From an uncultured Acetatifactor sp. (GTDB taxonomy: Bacteria > Bacillota > Clostridia > Lachnospirales > Lachnospiraceae): 64,000 nt of DNA. The translations under genes were made by a program, and so were the position numbers. The notes under the pieces were generated by a model. That model was not told the origin of the DNA. It saw only the letters and a program-made list of their open reading frames with translations, and did not search any database. The stretch is taken from positions 1 through 64,000 of the forward strand of contig CAKRZO010000006.1 of assembly GCA_934433135.1 (NCBI GenBank), read 5' to 3'. Numbering within the stretch: the first letter of the stretch is position 1; each line of letters opens with the position of its first letter. This document shows, piece after piece, positions 42,279-51,620 of the stretch.

Positions 42279-43310
42279 TCACCCTATTGCCTGGGCAAGA
42301 ATTTTTTCACACAGATGTTCAAAATCAATTCCCAGTACAGCCGCTTCCTGGGGAAGCAGAGAAGTTGCAGTCATACCCGGCAGCGTATTAGCCTCCAGGC
42401 AGAAAATGTTTTCCGCTTCATCCATCATAAAATCCATACGGGCATAATTTTTAAGACGCAGTGCCTGAAATACATCTTCCGCTATTTTCTGCATTTCTTT
42501 TGTCTTTTCTTCCGAAAGATGAGCCGGACAGGTCTCCACTGTGCTTCCCGCCTGATACTTGTTCTTATAATCATAAAATCCCTGTTTGGGTGCGATTTCA
42601 ATAACCGGCAGTGCTTTGCCGTCCAGTACGCCTACCGAAAATTCTCTTCCTTTTATGTACTGCTCAATCACAACTTCCTTATCATAACGGAAGGCTTCTT
42701 CTTTCGCTTTTTCGTATTCTTCTTCTTTCCGCGCAATGGCAACGCCTACACTGGAACCGCCGCAGCAGGCCTTTACGACACAGGGAAAAGGCACCAAAGC
42801 TTCTTCCTTCTCTCCCTTTTTCAGCCGGATTCCCGCAGGTGTGGGAATTTTCCTGGCTTTGAAAATATCCTTGGTAATTCCTTTATCCATCGCCATTGCC
42901 GCACTGACATAGTCTGTTCCCGTATAGGGAATTCCCATCAGTTCAAAGCAGGCCTGAATTTTTCCATCTTCCCCGTTAGCTCCATGCAAAGCCATGAATA
43001 CTGCGTCCGCCTGCTGACAGATTGCTATTACATTCGGTCCGAAAAAGCCTTTGACTTCGGGGTTTTGCCGCCTTCTTATTTCTTTCACAGCCTCAATATC
43101 CGGGCTGCTTTCTTTGACTTTCTCCACATTCTCGGCCCAATCGGTCTTTTTTTCAAAAATATCCGTGATATCGCCATTGTACCCCAGATAGACATCCAAC
43201 AAGATCACATCATGCCCTTTTTTCTGCAAAGCACGGTAAATCATGCTGCCCGAACAAAGAGAAACTTCTCTTTCCGTACTGGTACCGCCTGCTAATACAA
43301 CTACTTTCAT
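42279..43310 (-). CDS. ddl: D-alanine--D-alanine ligase
   Basis: ATP-grasp enzyme making the D-Ala-D-Ala dipeptide. 343 residues. Opening VVLAGGTSTEREVSLCSG is typical; ALHGANGEDGKIQ, VKACCGGSSVGVAIA, EQYIKGREFSVGVLDG and CLEANTLPGMTATS mark the ATP-grasp and substrate sites. The start at 43310 uses GAGG that belongs to the end of a family C repeat. A start four codons earlier is less likely. It is followed by murF. Confidence 0.96.
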   Translation of the reverse strand: MKVVVLAGGTSTEREVSLCSGSMIYRALQKKGHDVILLDVYLGYNGDITDIFEKKTDWAENVEKVKESSPDIEAVKEIRRRQNPEVKGFFGPNVIAICQQADAVFMALHGANGEDGKIQACFELMGIPYTGTDYVSAAMAMDKGITKDIFKARKIPTPAGIRLKKGEKEEALVPFPCVVKACCGGSSVGVAIARKEEEYEKAKEEAFRYDKEVVIEQYIKGREFSVGVLDGKALPVIEIAPKQGFYDYKNKYQAGSTVETCPAHLSEEKTKEMQKIAEDVFQALRLKNYARMDFMMDEAENIFCLEANTLPGMTATSLLPQEAAVLGIDFEHLCEKILAQAIG

Positions 43311-43313
43311 TTT

Positions 43314-43515
43314 AATCCTCATTTCCGAGCGACTATGTCGCGAGAGTGGCGAAGAAAAATTCGCGTAGGCGATTTCTCTTCGTCCATAAATGCAATTTGT
43401 TTTCGCTCAGAAACAAATTGCTGTGTGAAAAATCGCATCTTAAATGCGATGCATTCAATTACAATGCACGGCATATCAATGCAATCGCATTGATATGCGA
43501 TTTTTCACATTACAC
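43314..43515. repeat. Family C intergenic element, long copy
   Basis: 43314-43439 is roughly 90% identical to 46603-46727. It begins AATCCTCATTTCCGAGCGAC, and contains ATTCGCG...GCGATTTCTCTTC and CAATTTG...CAAATTG hairpins. It then continues to a GTGTGAAAAATCGCAT arm (43424-43439) mirrored at 43496-43511. The minus-strand end supplies the GAGGATTAAA ribosome binding site of ddl. With 43577-43715 it occupies the 460-bp gap 43311-43770. Confidence 0.8.
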
Positions 43516-43576
43516 CTCTCTGTGCGCTCCGGCACACGTTTCTTCCAAATTACAATCGGATATTCCGACTTAATCT

Positions 43577-43715
43577 CCACTCCACAGACGCTTTCGCATC
43601 AGAAGAATCCTCCTTATTGTAAACCATAACGTCCTTTCGGTAAAGTACCTTTTTACAAAACTCAGTATAAACTTATAAAGCTGCAATTATATTGTTGGCA
43701 GGTTTCTAAGGGCAG
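43577..43715. repeat. Family A unit and inverted family D word
   Basis: 43577-43610 is CTCCACTCCACAGACGC-TTTC-GCATCAGAAGAATCC in outline, a family A copy. AGGTTTCTAAGGGCAG (43700-43715) is the inverse of the CTGCCCTTAGAAAC word seen at 24912 and 39234. No gene is seen here. Confidence 0.6.
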
Positions 43716-43770
43716 ACCTGCTTCAACCTCATTTTTACATTCATACAGTTTTACAGGTTTATCATGTGCT

Positions 43771-44946
43771 TTACCCATTCTTTTCTTTACTGTAAGCAAT
43801 CTCGCCGTCTATGATGGTATAAAGCGTTTCGGAAAAAACTTCCATCGGGTTTTTCGTAAAGACAGCAATATCCGCATCCTTTCCCGGCTCCAGTGTACCG
43901 ATCCGGTCTGCTGCACCGCAAATTCTCGCAGGATTACAGGTAATCGCACGAAATCCCTCTTCCAGGGGAATTCCTGCTTTTACGGCAAGCCCTGCACACA
44001 ACGGCAGATACTGAATCAACGAAACCGGATGATCTGTCGTGACGGCAACCATCACGCCGGCCTTATTTAAAATTCCGGCAGTCTTAAAGGCCATATTCTG
44101 CACTTCGATTTTGTTACGGCTTGCCAGATCCGGCCCCACAATAGCCGGATACCCTTCCTTCGCCAGAATCGGTGCAATGAGATGCCCTTCACTGCAATGA
44201 TCCAGCGTCAGATGTAAATCAAACTCTTTTGCAATGCGGATTGCCGTAAAAATATCATCGACTCTGTGAACATGTGCCTTTAGCGGAATTTCTTTACGAA
44301 GCACGGGAATCCAGCATTCCTTTTTGAAATCCGTCTCAAAAAAATCCCCGTTTTCCAGCGCACGTTCCTTCTTTTCCAGATAAATCTTTGCTTTGGTCAG
44401 TTCCTCCCTTAACATGGCTGCAATCGCCATTCGGGTGGACGGGCTTTTATTCTGACCGGAATAGTTTACTTTCGGATTTTCCCCGAACGCCACTTTCATA
44501 GCGGCAGGCGCCTTTAGAATCAGATCATCCACCCGGCGTCCCTTTGTTTTGAGCAAGGCAAACTGGCCCCCTGCTACATTCGCGCTTCCGGGACCGATCA
44601 TAGCGGCAGTAATTCCTGCCCGTACGGCATCATCAAAGGCCGCATCCATCGTATGAATGGCATCGATGGCACGCAGCCAGGGTGTCAGGGGATTCACCGT
44701 TTCATTGCAGTCATCCCCTTCCATACCCTTTTTCTCTTCCGTAATCCCCATATGGCAGTGCGCTTCAATCAGACCGGGCATCACCAAAGCCCCGCAGACA
44801 TCCAGAACCTTCTCTCCTTTTGCCGGAGAAATACCGATTCTGCCTCGTTCTCCCACCTGTGCAATGCTTTTTCCTACAATATGCACCACTCCGTTCTCAT
44901 ATTCCGGTCCTGCCATTGTTTTTACTCTGCCATTGATAATATACAT
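43771..44946 (-). CDS. Amidohydrolase (imidazolonepropionase-like)
   Basis: A 391-residue member of the metal-dependent amidohydrolase superfamily. The N-terminal metal motif is VMPGLIEAHCHMG, a histidine lies in KAHVHRVDDI, LTLDHCSEGHLI supplies another, and the Asp is in AVTTDHPVS. The C terminus returns to the small beta-domain (GTLEPGKDADIAVFTKNP). The substrate is unknown; cyclic amide hydrolysis is likely from the subgroup. AAGGAG precedes the ATG. It is 41 bases after the degenerate M23 gene. Confidence 0.88.
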   Translation of the reverse strand: MYIINGRVKTMAGPEYENGVVHIVGKSIAQVGERGRIGISPAKGEKVLDVCGALVMPGLIEAHCHMGITEEKKGMEGDDCNETVNPLTPWLRAIDAIHTMDAAFDDAVRAGITAAMIGPGSANVAGGQFALLKTKGRRVDDLILKAPAAMKVAFGENPKVNYSGQNKSPSTRMAIAAMLREELTKAKIYLEKKERALENGDFFETDFKKECWIPVLRKEIPLKAHVHRVDDIFTAIRIAKEFDLHLTLDHCSEGHLIAPILAKEGYPAIVGPDLASRNKIEVQNMAFKTAGILNKAGVMVAVTTDHPVSLIQYLPLCAGLAVKAGIPLEEGFRAITCNPARICGAADRIGTLEPGKDADIAVFTKNPMEVFSETLYTIIDGEIAYSKEKNG

Positions 44947-44987
44947 AGTGCTCCTTCATTCCCGCTTTGCAGCTGTTTAAACGCAAA

Positions 44988-45875
44988 TCACTGAAAATAT
45001 TCTTCCGGGTTGACAACCACACCGTCTTTATAAAGCTGGAAATATACATTTGCCCCTTCCAGACTGTAATACTTGGTAGGAGCCGCCACGGTTCCCAGAA
45101 CTTCGCCGCGGTTTACATAACCGCCTTCCACGGCATTGATGTCCTGAAGCTGACCGCAGATGACCTGATACCCATCCCCGATATCCAGTTTTACCGCCTT
45201 TCCGATTTCTTCATTTTCAAAAACGGAAAGAACAAGCGCATCCGAGCAGACTGCTACCACATCTCCCTCTGCTGCCTGAAAAATCATGGCCGGATTATAC
45301 TTATACTGGTCCAGTGTCTGAAAATAAATGCTTTTATCCATACTGTACGGCAATAGAATTTCTCCCTGCACGGGGCGAATCAGACCAATCTGTTCCTCAA
45401 AATGTAATTCCTTTTTTACCACTACGTTATCCGAACCTGCTTCCTTCTGCTCTTTTGTTGTCTGCTCCGGTTCTTCCTTCTGTACAGGATCCTTTTCGGT
45501 AATGATTTCCGGCACCTTTTGTGTCTCCTCCGAAAGCCGCTTTACATCTTCCTCTTCCTGTACCCGCTCCGTTTTGTCTGTCAGTCCAGGAATGGTTACC
45601 AGACCGGAATCCACTTCGGTTAACGCTCCCGGATCATAATCCAGATCATCTTCCGTAACCGGATTCTGTAATTCTTCTTCCCATCCGCCTCTTGCCTGAG
45701 ACAGGGTTCCGTCATCCAGCGCTGCCAGATCCAGAGAATAGCCCCCATCCTTCTGCTCCACATTGCGCCCCTTTAAATACATTCCTGTCATGGTTAATGC
45801 CGCCATCACAAAAACAGAGGAGCCTATCATGATCAGTCTTTCTTTCCCCAATCCGCCTTTTCTGTTTTTCTTCAT
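44988..45875 (-). CDS. SpoIIQ-like M23 domain membrane protein with degenerate active site
   Basis: 295 residues. A membrane helix (MIGSSVFVMAALTMTGMYL) lies near residue 25, followed by an acidic, Glu-rich linker of about 120 residues. A C-terminal M23/LytM domain spans about 170-295 (IRPVQGEILLPYSMDKSIYF, MIFQAAEGDVVAVCSDALVL, GYVNRGEVLGTV). The histidines and Asp of active M23 enzymes are absent: the final HxH position reads NVYFQLYKDG. This suggests a structural binding role, as proposed for SpoIIQ in engulfment, though the gene could instead be a generic division-type M23. GGAG precedes the start. Confidence 0.75.
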   Translation of the reverse strand: MKKNRKGGLGKERLIMIGSSVFVMAALTMTGMYLKGRNVEQKDGGYSLDLAALDDGTLSQARGGWEEELQNPVTEDDLDYDPGALTEVDSGLVTIPGLTDKTERVQEEEDVKRLSEETQKVPEIITEKDPVQKEEPEQTTKEQKEAGSDNVVVKKELHFEEQIGLIRPVQGEILLPYSMDKSIYFQTLDQYKYNPAMIFQAAEGDVVAVCSDALVLSVFENEEIGKAVKLDIGDGYQVICGQLQDINAVEGGYVNRGEVLGTVAAPTKYYSLEGANVYFQLYKDGVVVNPEEYFQ

Positions 45876-46012
45876 ATTTGTCTCCATTTCTGCGTCTTAA
45901 AGCCCTTCGATATATGACGCGCCCAAGCTGTACCGTATTTTTCCCTTTGAACTTCTTTTTTGTGAATTTCTATCCTTATTTTTACCTGTTTCCAGTGAAA
46001 TATACTGGAAAT

Positions 46013-46058
46013 AAAAAACTCATGAAAGCTGCAAACATCTGCAGTTCCATGAGTTTTT
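46013..46058 (-). terminator. Terminator of the sseB-like gene
   Basis: AAAAACTCATG pairs with CATGAGTTTTT, with CTGCA/TGCAG as an inner stem. T runs occur on both strands. It lies about 56 bases past the sseB-like stop. A separate palindrome TTTCCAGT-N7-ACTGGAAA is at 45989-46011. Confidence 0.8.
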
Positions 46059-46114
46059 ACCTTTTCTTCATTCTTTTGTTTTTATACGAATACAATCTTT
46101 CCGGATTTTGCGGC

Positions 46115-46600
46115 CTATTCCGGATCTTTCCGTTCTTTCTGCGCTGCCTGCTTCAGTGCTGCGAATTTTGCAGCGAGAATGGTCTGCATCATTTCCTTCG
46201 GCACCATGATATTACAGCCTCCGGGATTAATCACACAGCCTGTCGCATCCGTCTGTCCGCGAAGCATCACGTGACCGATCTCCTCCATTTTCATCGTAAG
46301 CCTGCTCAGCTTTTCATCTTTCTGATACTTCTCATATTCCATCTTATCGGTAAAGGCGGCAAAAAACTTTCTGCCGTCAGGAGTTTTAAGCATCGGGAAA
46401 GCAATTTTCTGGTCTTTTGACAGACGCATCCTGCCCTCGCCATCCGCCACGGGCGTCGGTTCGATCAGGGCCGGCACCAGATAATCCGCTTTCATAATTT
46501 CCTCAAACAGCATTTTTTTATGCTCCTCGGAAGGATCCGCTTTCATCAGTTCAATTGCTCCCATTAACATGGGATTGGATACATTTTTCTGCAGCTCCAT
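46115..46600 (-). CDS. SseB-family protein
   Basis: A 161-residue soluble protein. MELQKNVSNPMLMGAIELMK opens it, then YLVPALIEPTP, FPMLKTPDGRKFFAAFTDKMEYEK and LRGQTDATGCVINPGGCNIMVP, as in the SseB N-terminal domain family. These appear to be stress or housekeeping proteins of unknown biochemistry in Bacillota. The start at 46600 is used since GAGGATTAAT lies immediately upstream; this ribosome binding site is part of the family C repeat. A stop of the upstream hydratase is 134 bases away. Confidence 0.78.
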   Translation of the reverse strand: MELQKNVSNPMLMGAIELMKADPSEEHKKMLFEEIMKADYLVPALIEPTPVADGEGRMRLSKDQKIAFPMLKTPDGRKFFAAFTDKMEYEKYQKDEKLSRLTMKMEEIGHVMLRGQTDATGCVINPGGCNIMVPKEMMQTILAAKFAALKQAAQKERKDPE

Positions 46601-46602
46601 AT

Positions 46603-46727
46603 TAATCCTCATTTCCGAGCGACTATGTCGCGAGGTGACGAAGAGAAATTCGCGCAGGCGATTTCTCTTCTGCCATAAAAGCAATTTGTTTTCGCTCAGA
46701 AACAAATTGCGGTGTGAAAAATCGCAT
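46603..46727. repeat. Family C intergenic element, short copy
   Basis: Begins AATCCTCATTTCCGAGCGAC and ends GTGTGAAAAATCGCAT, about 125 bp and roughly 90% identical to 43314-43439. Its minus-strand end provides the ribosome binding site of the sseB-like gene, as it does for ddl in the other copy. Confidence 0.85.
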
Positions 46728-46734
46728 TAATCTT

Positions 46735-49047
46735 CTAAACACGATTATAATTAATCAGGCAGCCCTTCAAGATGATCTGTCTTTCTTCATCGGTCAGTTC
46801 TCCCAATCGTAATACAAAAGGCTTCAATTCTCCGTCTTTTACCGTATAAGCAGTGATTTCCTCTTTCTTCTCTTCCACTGCATTGCGGATCTGCGGAATA
46901 TAAAGGTAATCCAGGTTGGTAAACGGCAGCTCTCCCGCATCGATAAGAAACGGCAGCATTCCCCAGTTAATCAGGTTGGAACGGTAACGCTTGGTCGCAT
47001 ATTCATTGGCGATATTCGCCCATCCGCCAAGAACCTTCTGGCAGGAAGCGGCCTGTTCCCTTGCGGAACCGTCTCCCGGCTTTACGGCAAAGATAACCGA
47101 ACCGAATCCGATTTCTTCCTTTTTATCCGCATTTCCACAGGCTTCTTCCGGGAATTTTACGTGGATAGCGTTCATGACTTCTTCCAAATGCAGCTCCGGA
47201 CAGGCTTCTTTCGGGCACTTGCCTTCCATAAGCGCTTCCTGCGCCGCATGAATCTGCTTTGCCCTTCCTACATAAGCAGGATCCTTTCTGCTTAAAGCAA
47301 ATTCTGCAAGACCCAGGGGATTGGAACGGTAAGAGGAAGTTTCTCCGGAAGGAATCAGTTCATCCGTTGTGGTAACCGGATCATGAATCTCACTGACCAC
47401 ACGCAGCACCAGATTCTTCGGCAGAGCACACATTGCCGGCCAGTCCTTGATATTCGGACCGAGAACAATTTCCGCATCCGGATCGGCAACCCCTTTGGAA
47501 TCAAAGACCCTGTTGGCGTAAATTTTACTGTCAAAGTGATAACGATATTTTCCGAAGTCACCGTCAAACTCTGTAGCCGGAGTTAAGATTCCCTTATTTG
47601 CTGCCGTAGCGGCAATGGAACGGGCATCCATCAGGGCAACGGAAGAAATCTGTCCGTTCTGAAGCTTGGACCCTTCTCTGTTGGGGAAGTTCCTGGTAGA
47701 GTGTCTGATACTGAATGCATTATTGGCCGGCGTATCTCCCGCTCCGAAGCAAGGACCGCAGAAAGCCGTTTTCAGCACAGCGCCGGTCTCCAGAATATCC
47801 GCCGCGCAGCCGTTTTTGATCAGTTCCATGTAAATCGGCATGGATGCCGGATAAACGCTTAATGTAAACTCATCGGCACCGATGTATTTTCCGCGTAAAA
47901 TATCCGCAGCAGCGCAGATATTCTCAAAACCGCCTCCTGCACATCCGGCAATGATTCCCTGATCTACCATCATTCTGCCGTTTTTCACTTTATCCTTCAA
48001 ATGGAATGCAACGGCTCCGTCCAGACTGACAGCCGCTCTCTTTTCCGTCTCATCCAGGATATCCATAAGATTCTGATTCAATTCCTCAATGGTATAGGTA
48101 TTGCTCGGATGGAAAGGCATCGCAATCATAGGTCTTACTTTGGACAGATCCAGCACAATCATACCATCGTAGAAAGCTACTTCCCCCGGATTTAACTCCT
48201 GATATTCTTCCTCTCTTCCGTGAATTTCATAGAATTCCTTTATCTTCTCATCTGTTCTCCAGATCGAGGAAAGACAGGTTGTTTCCGTTGTCATCACATC
48301 AATGCCGATACGGAAATCCGGACTTAAAGCACTGACTCCCGGTCCTACAAATTCCATGACTTTATTTTTAACAAATCCGTTGGCAAATACCGCGCCGATA
48401 ATAGCTAACGCTACGTCCTGAGGACCGACTCCTTTCACCGGTTCTCCGGTCAGATAAACTCCGATTACTTCCGGTCTGTTAATGTCATAGGTCTGATTTA
48501 ACAGCTGCTTTACCAACTCCGGTCCGCCTTCTCCCACGGCCATCGTTCCCAGTGCACCGTATCTTGTATGAGAATCCGAACCCAGAATCATCTTCCCGCA
48601 GCCTGCCAGCATTTCCCTGGCAAACTGATGAATGACTGCCTGATGAGGCGGTACATAAACACCGCCGTATTTCTTGGCGCAGCTTAAACCAAACATATGG
48701 TCATCTTCATTAATCGTTCCGCCCACTGCGCACAAAGAATTATGACAGTTGGTCAGTACATAGGGCATCGGGAACTTCGTCAGTCCCGATGCTCTTGCTG
48801 TCTGTATAATTCCCACAAAAGTGATGTCATGGGAAGTCAGTTTATCAAACCGGATCTTCAGCTTCTGCATATTGTCGGAGGTATTGTGGGCCTTCAGAAT
48901 CGAATAGGCAATGGTCTGTTTTGCCGCCTCTTCTTTGCTCACTTTTTTTCCGGTTTTATAAGTAATCGCTTCTGCGGCATCCCCGGTGTCCGCAACCAGT
49001 TCGGTTCCGTTTACCAGGTAATAACCGCCTTTTCTTAATTCTATCAT
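46735..49047 (-). CDS. Aconitase-family hydratase
   Basis: A 770-residue protein of the aconitase superfamily, in the subgroup annotated only as hydratase (YbhJ-like). The iron-sulfur ligands are in TNCHNSLC (early), GCAGGGFENIC (middle) and FCGPCFGAGD (late), all consistent with a 4Fe-4S cluster. GSDSHTRYGALGTMAVGEGG is the expected substrate-side block. The C-terminal swivel domain contains ANEYATKRYRSNLINWGMLP. The substrate is unknown; it may not be citrate. AGGAG lies before the ATG. It follows glgP by 90 bases. Confidence 0.88.
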   Translation of the reverse strand: MIELRKGGYYLVNGTELVADTGDAAEAITYKTGKKVSKEEAAKQTIAYSILKAHNTSDNMQKLKIRFDKLTSHDITFVGIIQTARASGLTKFPMPYVLTNCHNSLCAVGGTINEDDHMFGLSCAKKYGGVYVPPHQAVIHQFAREMLAGCGKMILGSDSHTRYGALGTMAVGEGGPELVKQLLNQTYDINRPEVIGVYLTGEPVKGVGPQDVALAIIGAVFANGFVKNKVMEFVGPGVSALSPDFRIGIDVMTTETTCLSSIWRTDEKIKEFYEIHGREEEYQELNPGEVAFYDGMIVLDLSKVRPMIAMPFHPSNTYTIEELNQNLMDILDETEKRAAVSLDGAVAFHLKDKVKNGRMMVDQGIIAGCAGGGFENICAAADILRGKYIGADEFTLSVYPASMPIYMELIKNGCAADILETGAVLKTAFCGPCFGAGDTPANNAFSIRHSTRNFPNREGSKLQNGQISSVALMDARSIAATAANKGILTPATEFDGDFGKYRYHFDSKIYANRVFDSKGVADPDAEIVLGPNIKDWPAMCALPKNLVLRVVSEIHDPVTTTDELIPSGETSSYRSNPLGLAEFALSRKDPAYVGRAKQIHAAQEALMEGKCPKEACPELHLEEVMNAIHVKFPEEACGNADKKEEIGFGSVIFAVKPGDGSAREQAASCQKVLGGWANIANEYATKRYRSNLINWGMLPFLIDAGELPFTNLDYLYIPQIRNAVEEKKEEITAYTVKDGELKPFVLRLGELTDEERQIILKGCLINYNRV

Positions 49048-49067
49048 TCTTTCTCCTGTTTTTACTG

Positions 49068-49109
49068 CCGTTCAGACTTGCCTTTCTGCGAATGGCGTGT
49101 CTGAACGGT
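49068..49109. repeat. Family B repeat, short hairpin form
   Basis: GCCGTTCAGAC pairs with GTCTGAACGG around a loop containing GCGAATGGC. On the plus strand it ends TTGCTTTTTG. It lies between glgP and the hydratase. Confidence 0.65.
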
Positions 49110-49137
49110 TGCTTTTTGTTCTATTTTGTTACCTTTG

Positions 49138-51597
49138 TTATAATTCCACCTTATCCAGATGCCAGATTTCATCCACATACTGCTGAATGGTCCGGTCGGA
49201 AGTAAACTTTCCGCAGCTGGCCGTATTTAAAATGGCGCTTTTTGCCCATCCGGCTTCGTTCCGGTAAGCAGCCTCCACTTCCTTCTGCGCCTGTGCGTAA
49301 GGCTTAAAGTCTTTTAAGATAAAATAAGTGTCCGCTTTCGCCGTGCTCTGGGTGTTCAACAGGGAATTGTATAGCGGACGGAACAGTTCACTGTCTGTTC
49401 CGGAATACGTTCCGTTGATTAACTGCATCAGCACCCTGCGGATATCCTGATCATTATTGAAAATATCCATGGGATTGTAGCCGCCGTAATTTTCATACCG
49501 GATGACTTCATCGGAAGTAAGACCGAAAATAAAGGCATTTTCCTTCCCTACTTCCTCCACGATCTCCACATTGGCTCCATCCATGGTTCCCAGTGTCAGA
49601 GCACCGTTTAACATGAATTTCATATTACTGGTGCCGGATGCTTCCTTGCTGGCTGTGGATATCTGCTCCGAAACATCTGCCGCTGCGAAAATAATTTCTG
49701 CATTGGAAACGTTATAATTTTCGATAAACACCACTTTCAGCTTTCCTTTAATGGATTTATCCTGATTAATCACGTCCGCCACGGAATTGATCAGCTTAAT
49801 GGTAAGTTTTGCATTCCGGTATCCGGCAGCCGCTTTGGCACCGAATATAAAGGTTCTGGGATAAAAATCCATTTCCGGATGATCTTTCAGTTCGTTGTAC
49901 AGATACATCACATGCAAAATGTTCATTAACTGCCTCTTGTATTCATGCAGTCTCTTTACCTGCACATCAAAGATGGATCTGGGATCCACTTCAATCCCAT
50001 TGTGCTCAAAAATGTATTTTGCCAGACGAAGCTTATTCTGATACTTAATATTCATAAACTCCTGCTGGGCTTTCGGATCCTCTGCATAAACCTTTAGCTT
50101 GGCGATCTGCGGCAGATCCGTGATCCATTCTTTTCCCACATGATCCGTCACCCATTTTGCAAGCAGGGGATTGCCGTGGAGCAGGAAACGTCTTTGCGTA
50201 ATGCCGTTGGTCTTATTGTTAAAGCGCTCCGGATACATCTCATAAAAATCTTTCAGTTCCTGATGCTTCAGGATTTCCGTATGCAACCTTGCCACACCGT
50301 TTACGGAATAACCTGCAACGATTGCCATATGCGCCATTTTTACCTGTCCGTCATAAATAATGGCCATCTTACGGATTTTTTCCGAAACATCCACACCCGG
50401 CACTCCATCATACTTTTCGTGAATCTGTGCTACGAATCTGCGGTTGATCTCTTCCACAATCTGATAAATTCTGGGAAGCAGTCTGGAAAACAGTTCAATT
50501 GGCCATTTTTCCAAAGCTTCCGCCATAATCGTGTGATTGGTATAAGCGCAGGTCTTGGTTGTAATCTCCCAGGCTTCGTCCCAGGTCAGGAAATATTCGT
50601 CCATTAAAATCCGCATTAATTCCGGAATGGCTACCGTAGGATGGGTATCGTTTAACTGGAAGGTCACTTTCTCCGGGAATTTATGGATATCCTCATGCCT
50701 GCGCATGTATTTATCCACAGCCTCCTGAACCGATGCGGAAATAAAGAAATACTGCTGTTTTAAACGCAGCTCTTTGCCGGCATAATGATTATCGTTGGGG
50801 TAAAGCACTTCCACAATGTTTTTGGCAAGATTCTGCTGTTCTACCGCTTTCTGGTAATCTCCCTTATCAAAAGAATCCAGCTGGAAGCATTCTACTGCTT
50901 CCGCATCCCAGATCCGCAATGTATTGACAATCCCGTTTCCGTACCCTACAATGGGCAGATCAAACGGAATCGCTTTTACCGACTGATACCCTTCCTGGGT
51001 AAAATAGTCTCTGCCATTATCATAACGCACATTGACATGCCCGCCGAACTTGACAATTTTGGCATACTCCGGTCTGCGCAGTTCAAAAGGATTGCCGTCC
51101 GCCAGCCAGTTATCCGGTACTTCCACCTGATAACCGTTTCGGATTTCCTGCTTAAACATACCATAACGGTAACGAATTCCGCAGCCGTAGGCCGGATAAC
51201 CCAAAGTAGCTAAAGAATCTAGGAAACAGGCGGCCAGTCTTCCCAGACCGCCGTTTCCCAAAGCAGCATCCGGCTCCTGGTCCTCGATCACATTTAAATC
51301 AAGACCCAGCTCTTCCATAGCTTCTTTTACTTCTTCATAGGCCTGCATATTGATCAGATCATTTCCCAGCGCACGCCCCATCAAAAATTCCATGGACATA
51401 TAGTATACCATCTTGGGATCTTCTTTTTCATATGCTTTCTGAGTTTCCATCCAGTTGTCTACGATCTGGTCCTTAACAGCATAAGACACTGCCTGAAAAA
51501 TCTGCTGAGAGGTAGCCTCCTGCAATGTTTTACGATATAACGTTTTTATATTATAGAGCACACTTCTTTTAAAAAGTTCTTTATCGAAACTTTCCAA
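49138..51597 (-). CDS. glgP: Glycogen/starch phosphorylase
   Basis: Releases glucose-1-phosphate from alpha-1,4-glucans using pyridoxal phosphate. About 819 residues. The PLP-binding lysine is in EASGTSNMKFMLNGALTLGTMDGANVEI-type context, with FIFGAKAAAGY and NGITQRRFL as further signatures. The N terminus LESFDKELFKRSVLYNIKTLYRKT matches the family. A TTG start at 51597 is preferred because GGGAGGAG is 7 bases upstream; the ATG at 51669 would add 24 atypical residues overlapping ileS. It lies 23 bases after ileS. Confidence 0.93.
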   Translation of the reverse strand: MESFDKELFKRSVLYNIKTLYRKTLQEATSQQIFQAVSYAVKDQIVDNWMETQKAYEKEDPKMVYYMSMEFLMGRALGNDLINMQAYEEVKEAMEELGLDLNVIEDQEPDAALGNGGLGRLAACFLDSLATLGYPAYGCGIRYRYGMFKQEIRNGYQVEVPDNWLADGNPFELRRPEYAKIVKFGGHVNVRYDNGRDYFTQEGYQSVKAIPFDLPIVGYGNGIVNTLRIWDAEAVECFQLDSFDKGDYQKAVEQQNLAKNIVEVLYPNDNHYAGKELRLKQQYFFISASVQEAVDKYMRRHEDIHKFPEKVTFQLNDTHPTVAIPELMRILMDEYFLTWDEAWEITTKTCAYTNHTIMAEALEKWPIELFSRLLPRIYQIVEEINRRFVAQIHEKYDGVPGVDVSEKIRKMAIIYDGQVKMAHMAIVAGYSVNGVARLHTEILKHQELKDFYEMYPERFNNKTNGITQRRFLLHGNPLLAKWVTDHVGKEWITDLPQIAKLKVYAEDPKAQQEFMNIKYQNKLRLAKYIFEHNGIEVDPRSIFDVQVKRLHEYKRQLMNILHVMYLYNELKDHPEMDFYPRTFIFGAKAAAGYRNAKLTIKLINSVADVINQDKSIKGKLKVVFIENYNVSNAEIIFAAADVSEQISTASKEASGTSNMKFMLNGALTLGTMDGANVEIVEEVGKENAFIFGLTSDEVIRYENYGGYNPMDIFNNDQDIRRVLMQLINGTYSGTDSELFRPLYNSLLNTQSTAKADTYFILKDFKPYAQAQKEVEAAYRNEAGWAKSAILNTASCGKFTSDRTIQQYVDEIWHLDKVEL

Positions 51598-51620
51598 TTC
51601 TTTCTCCTCCCTTTTCGCCT

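Noticed and set aside
42315..43295. Open frame of 326 codons opposite ddl
   Set aside because: Lies entirely within ddl on the other strand, rich in Phe, His, Ser and Arg as expected of antisense shadows.
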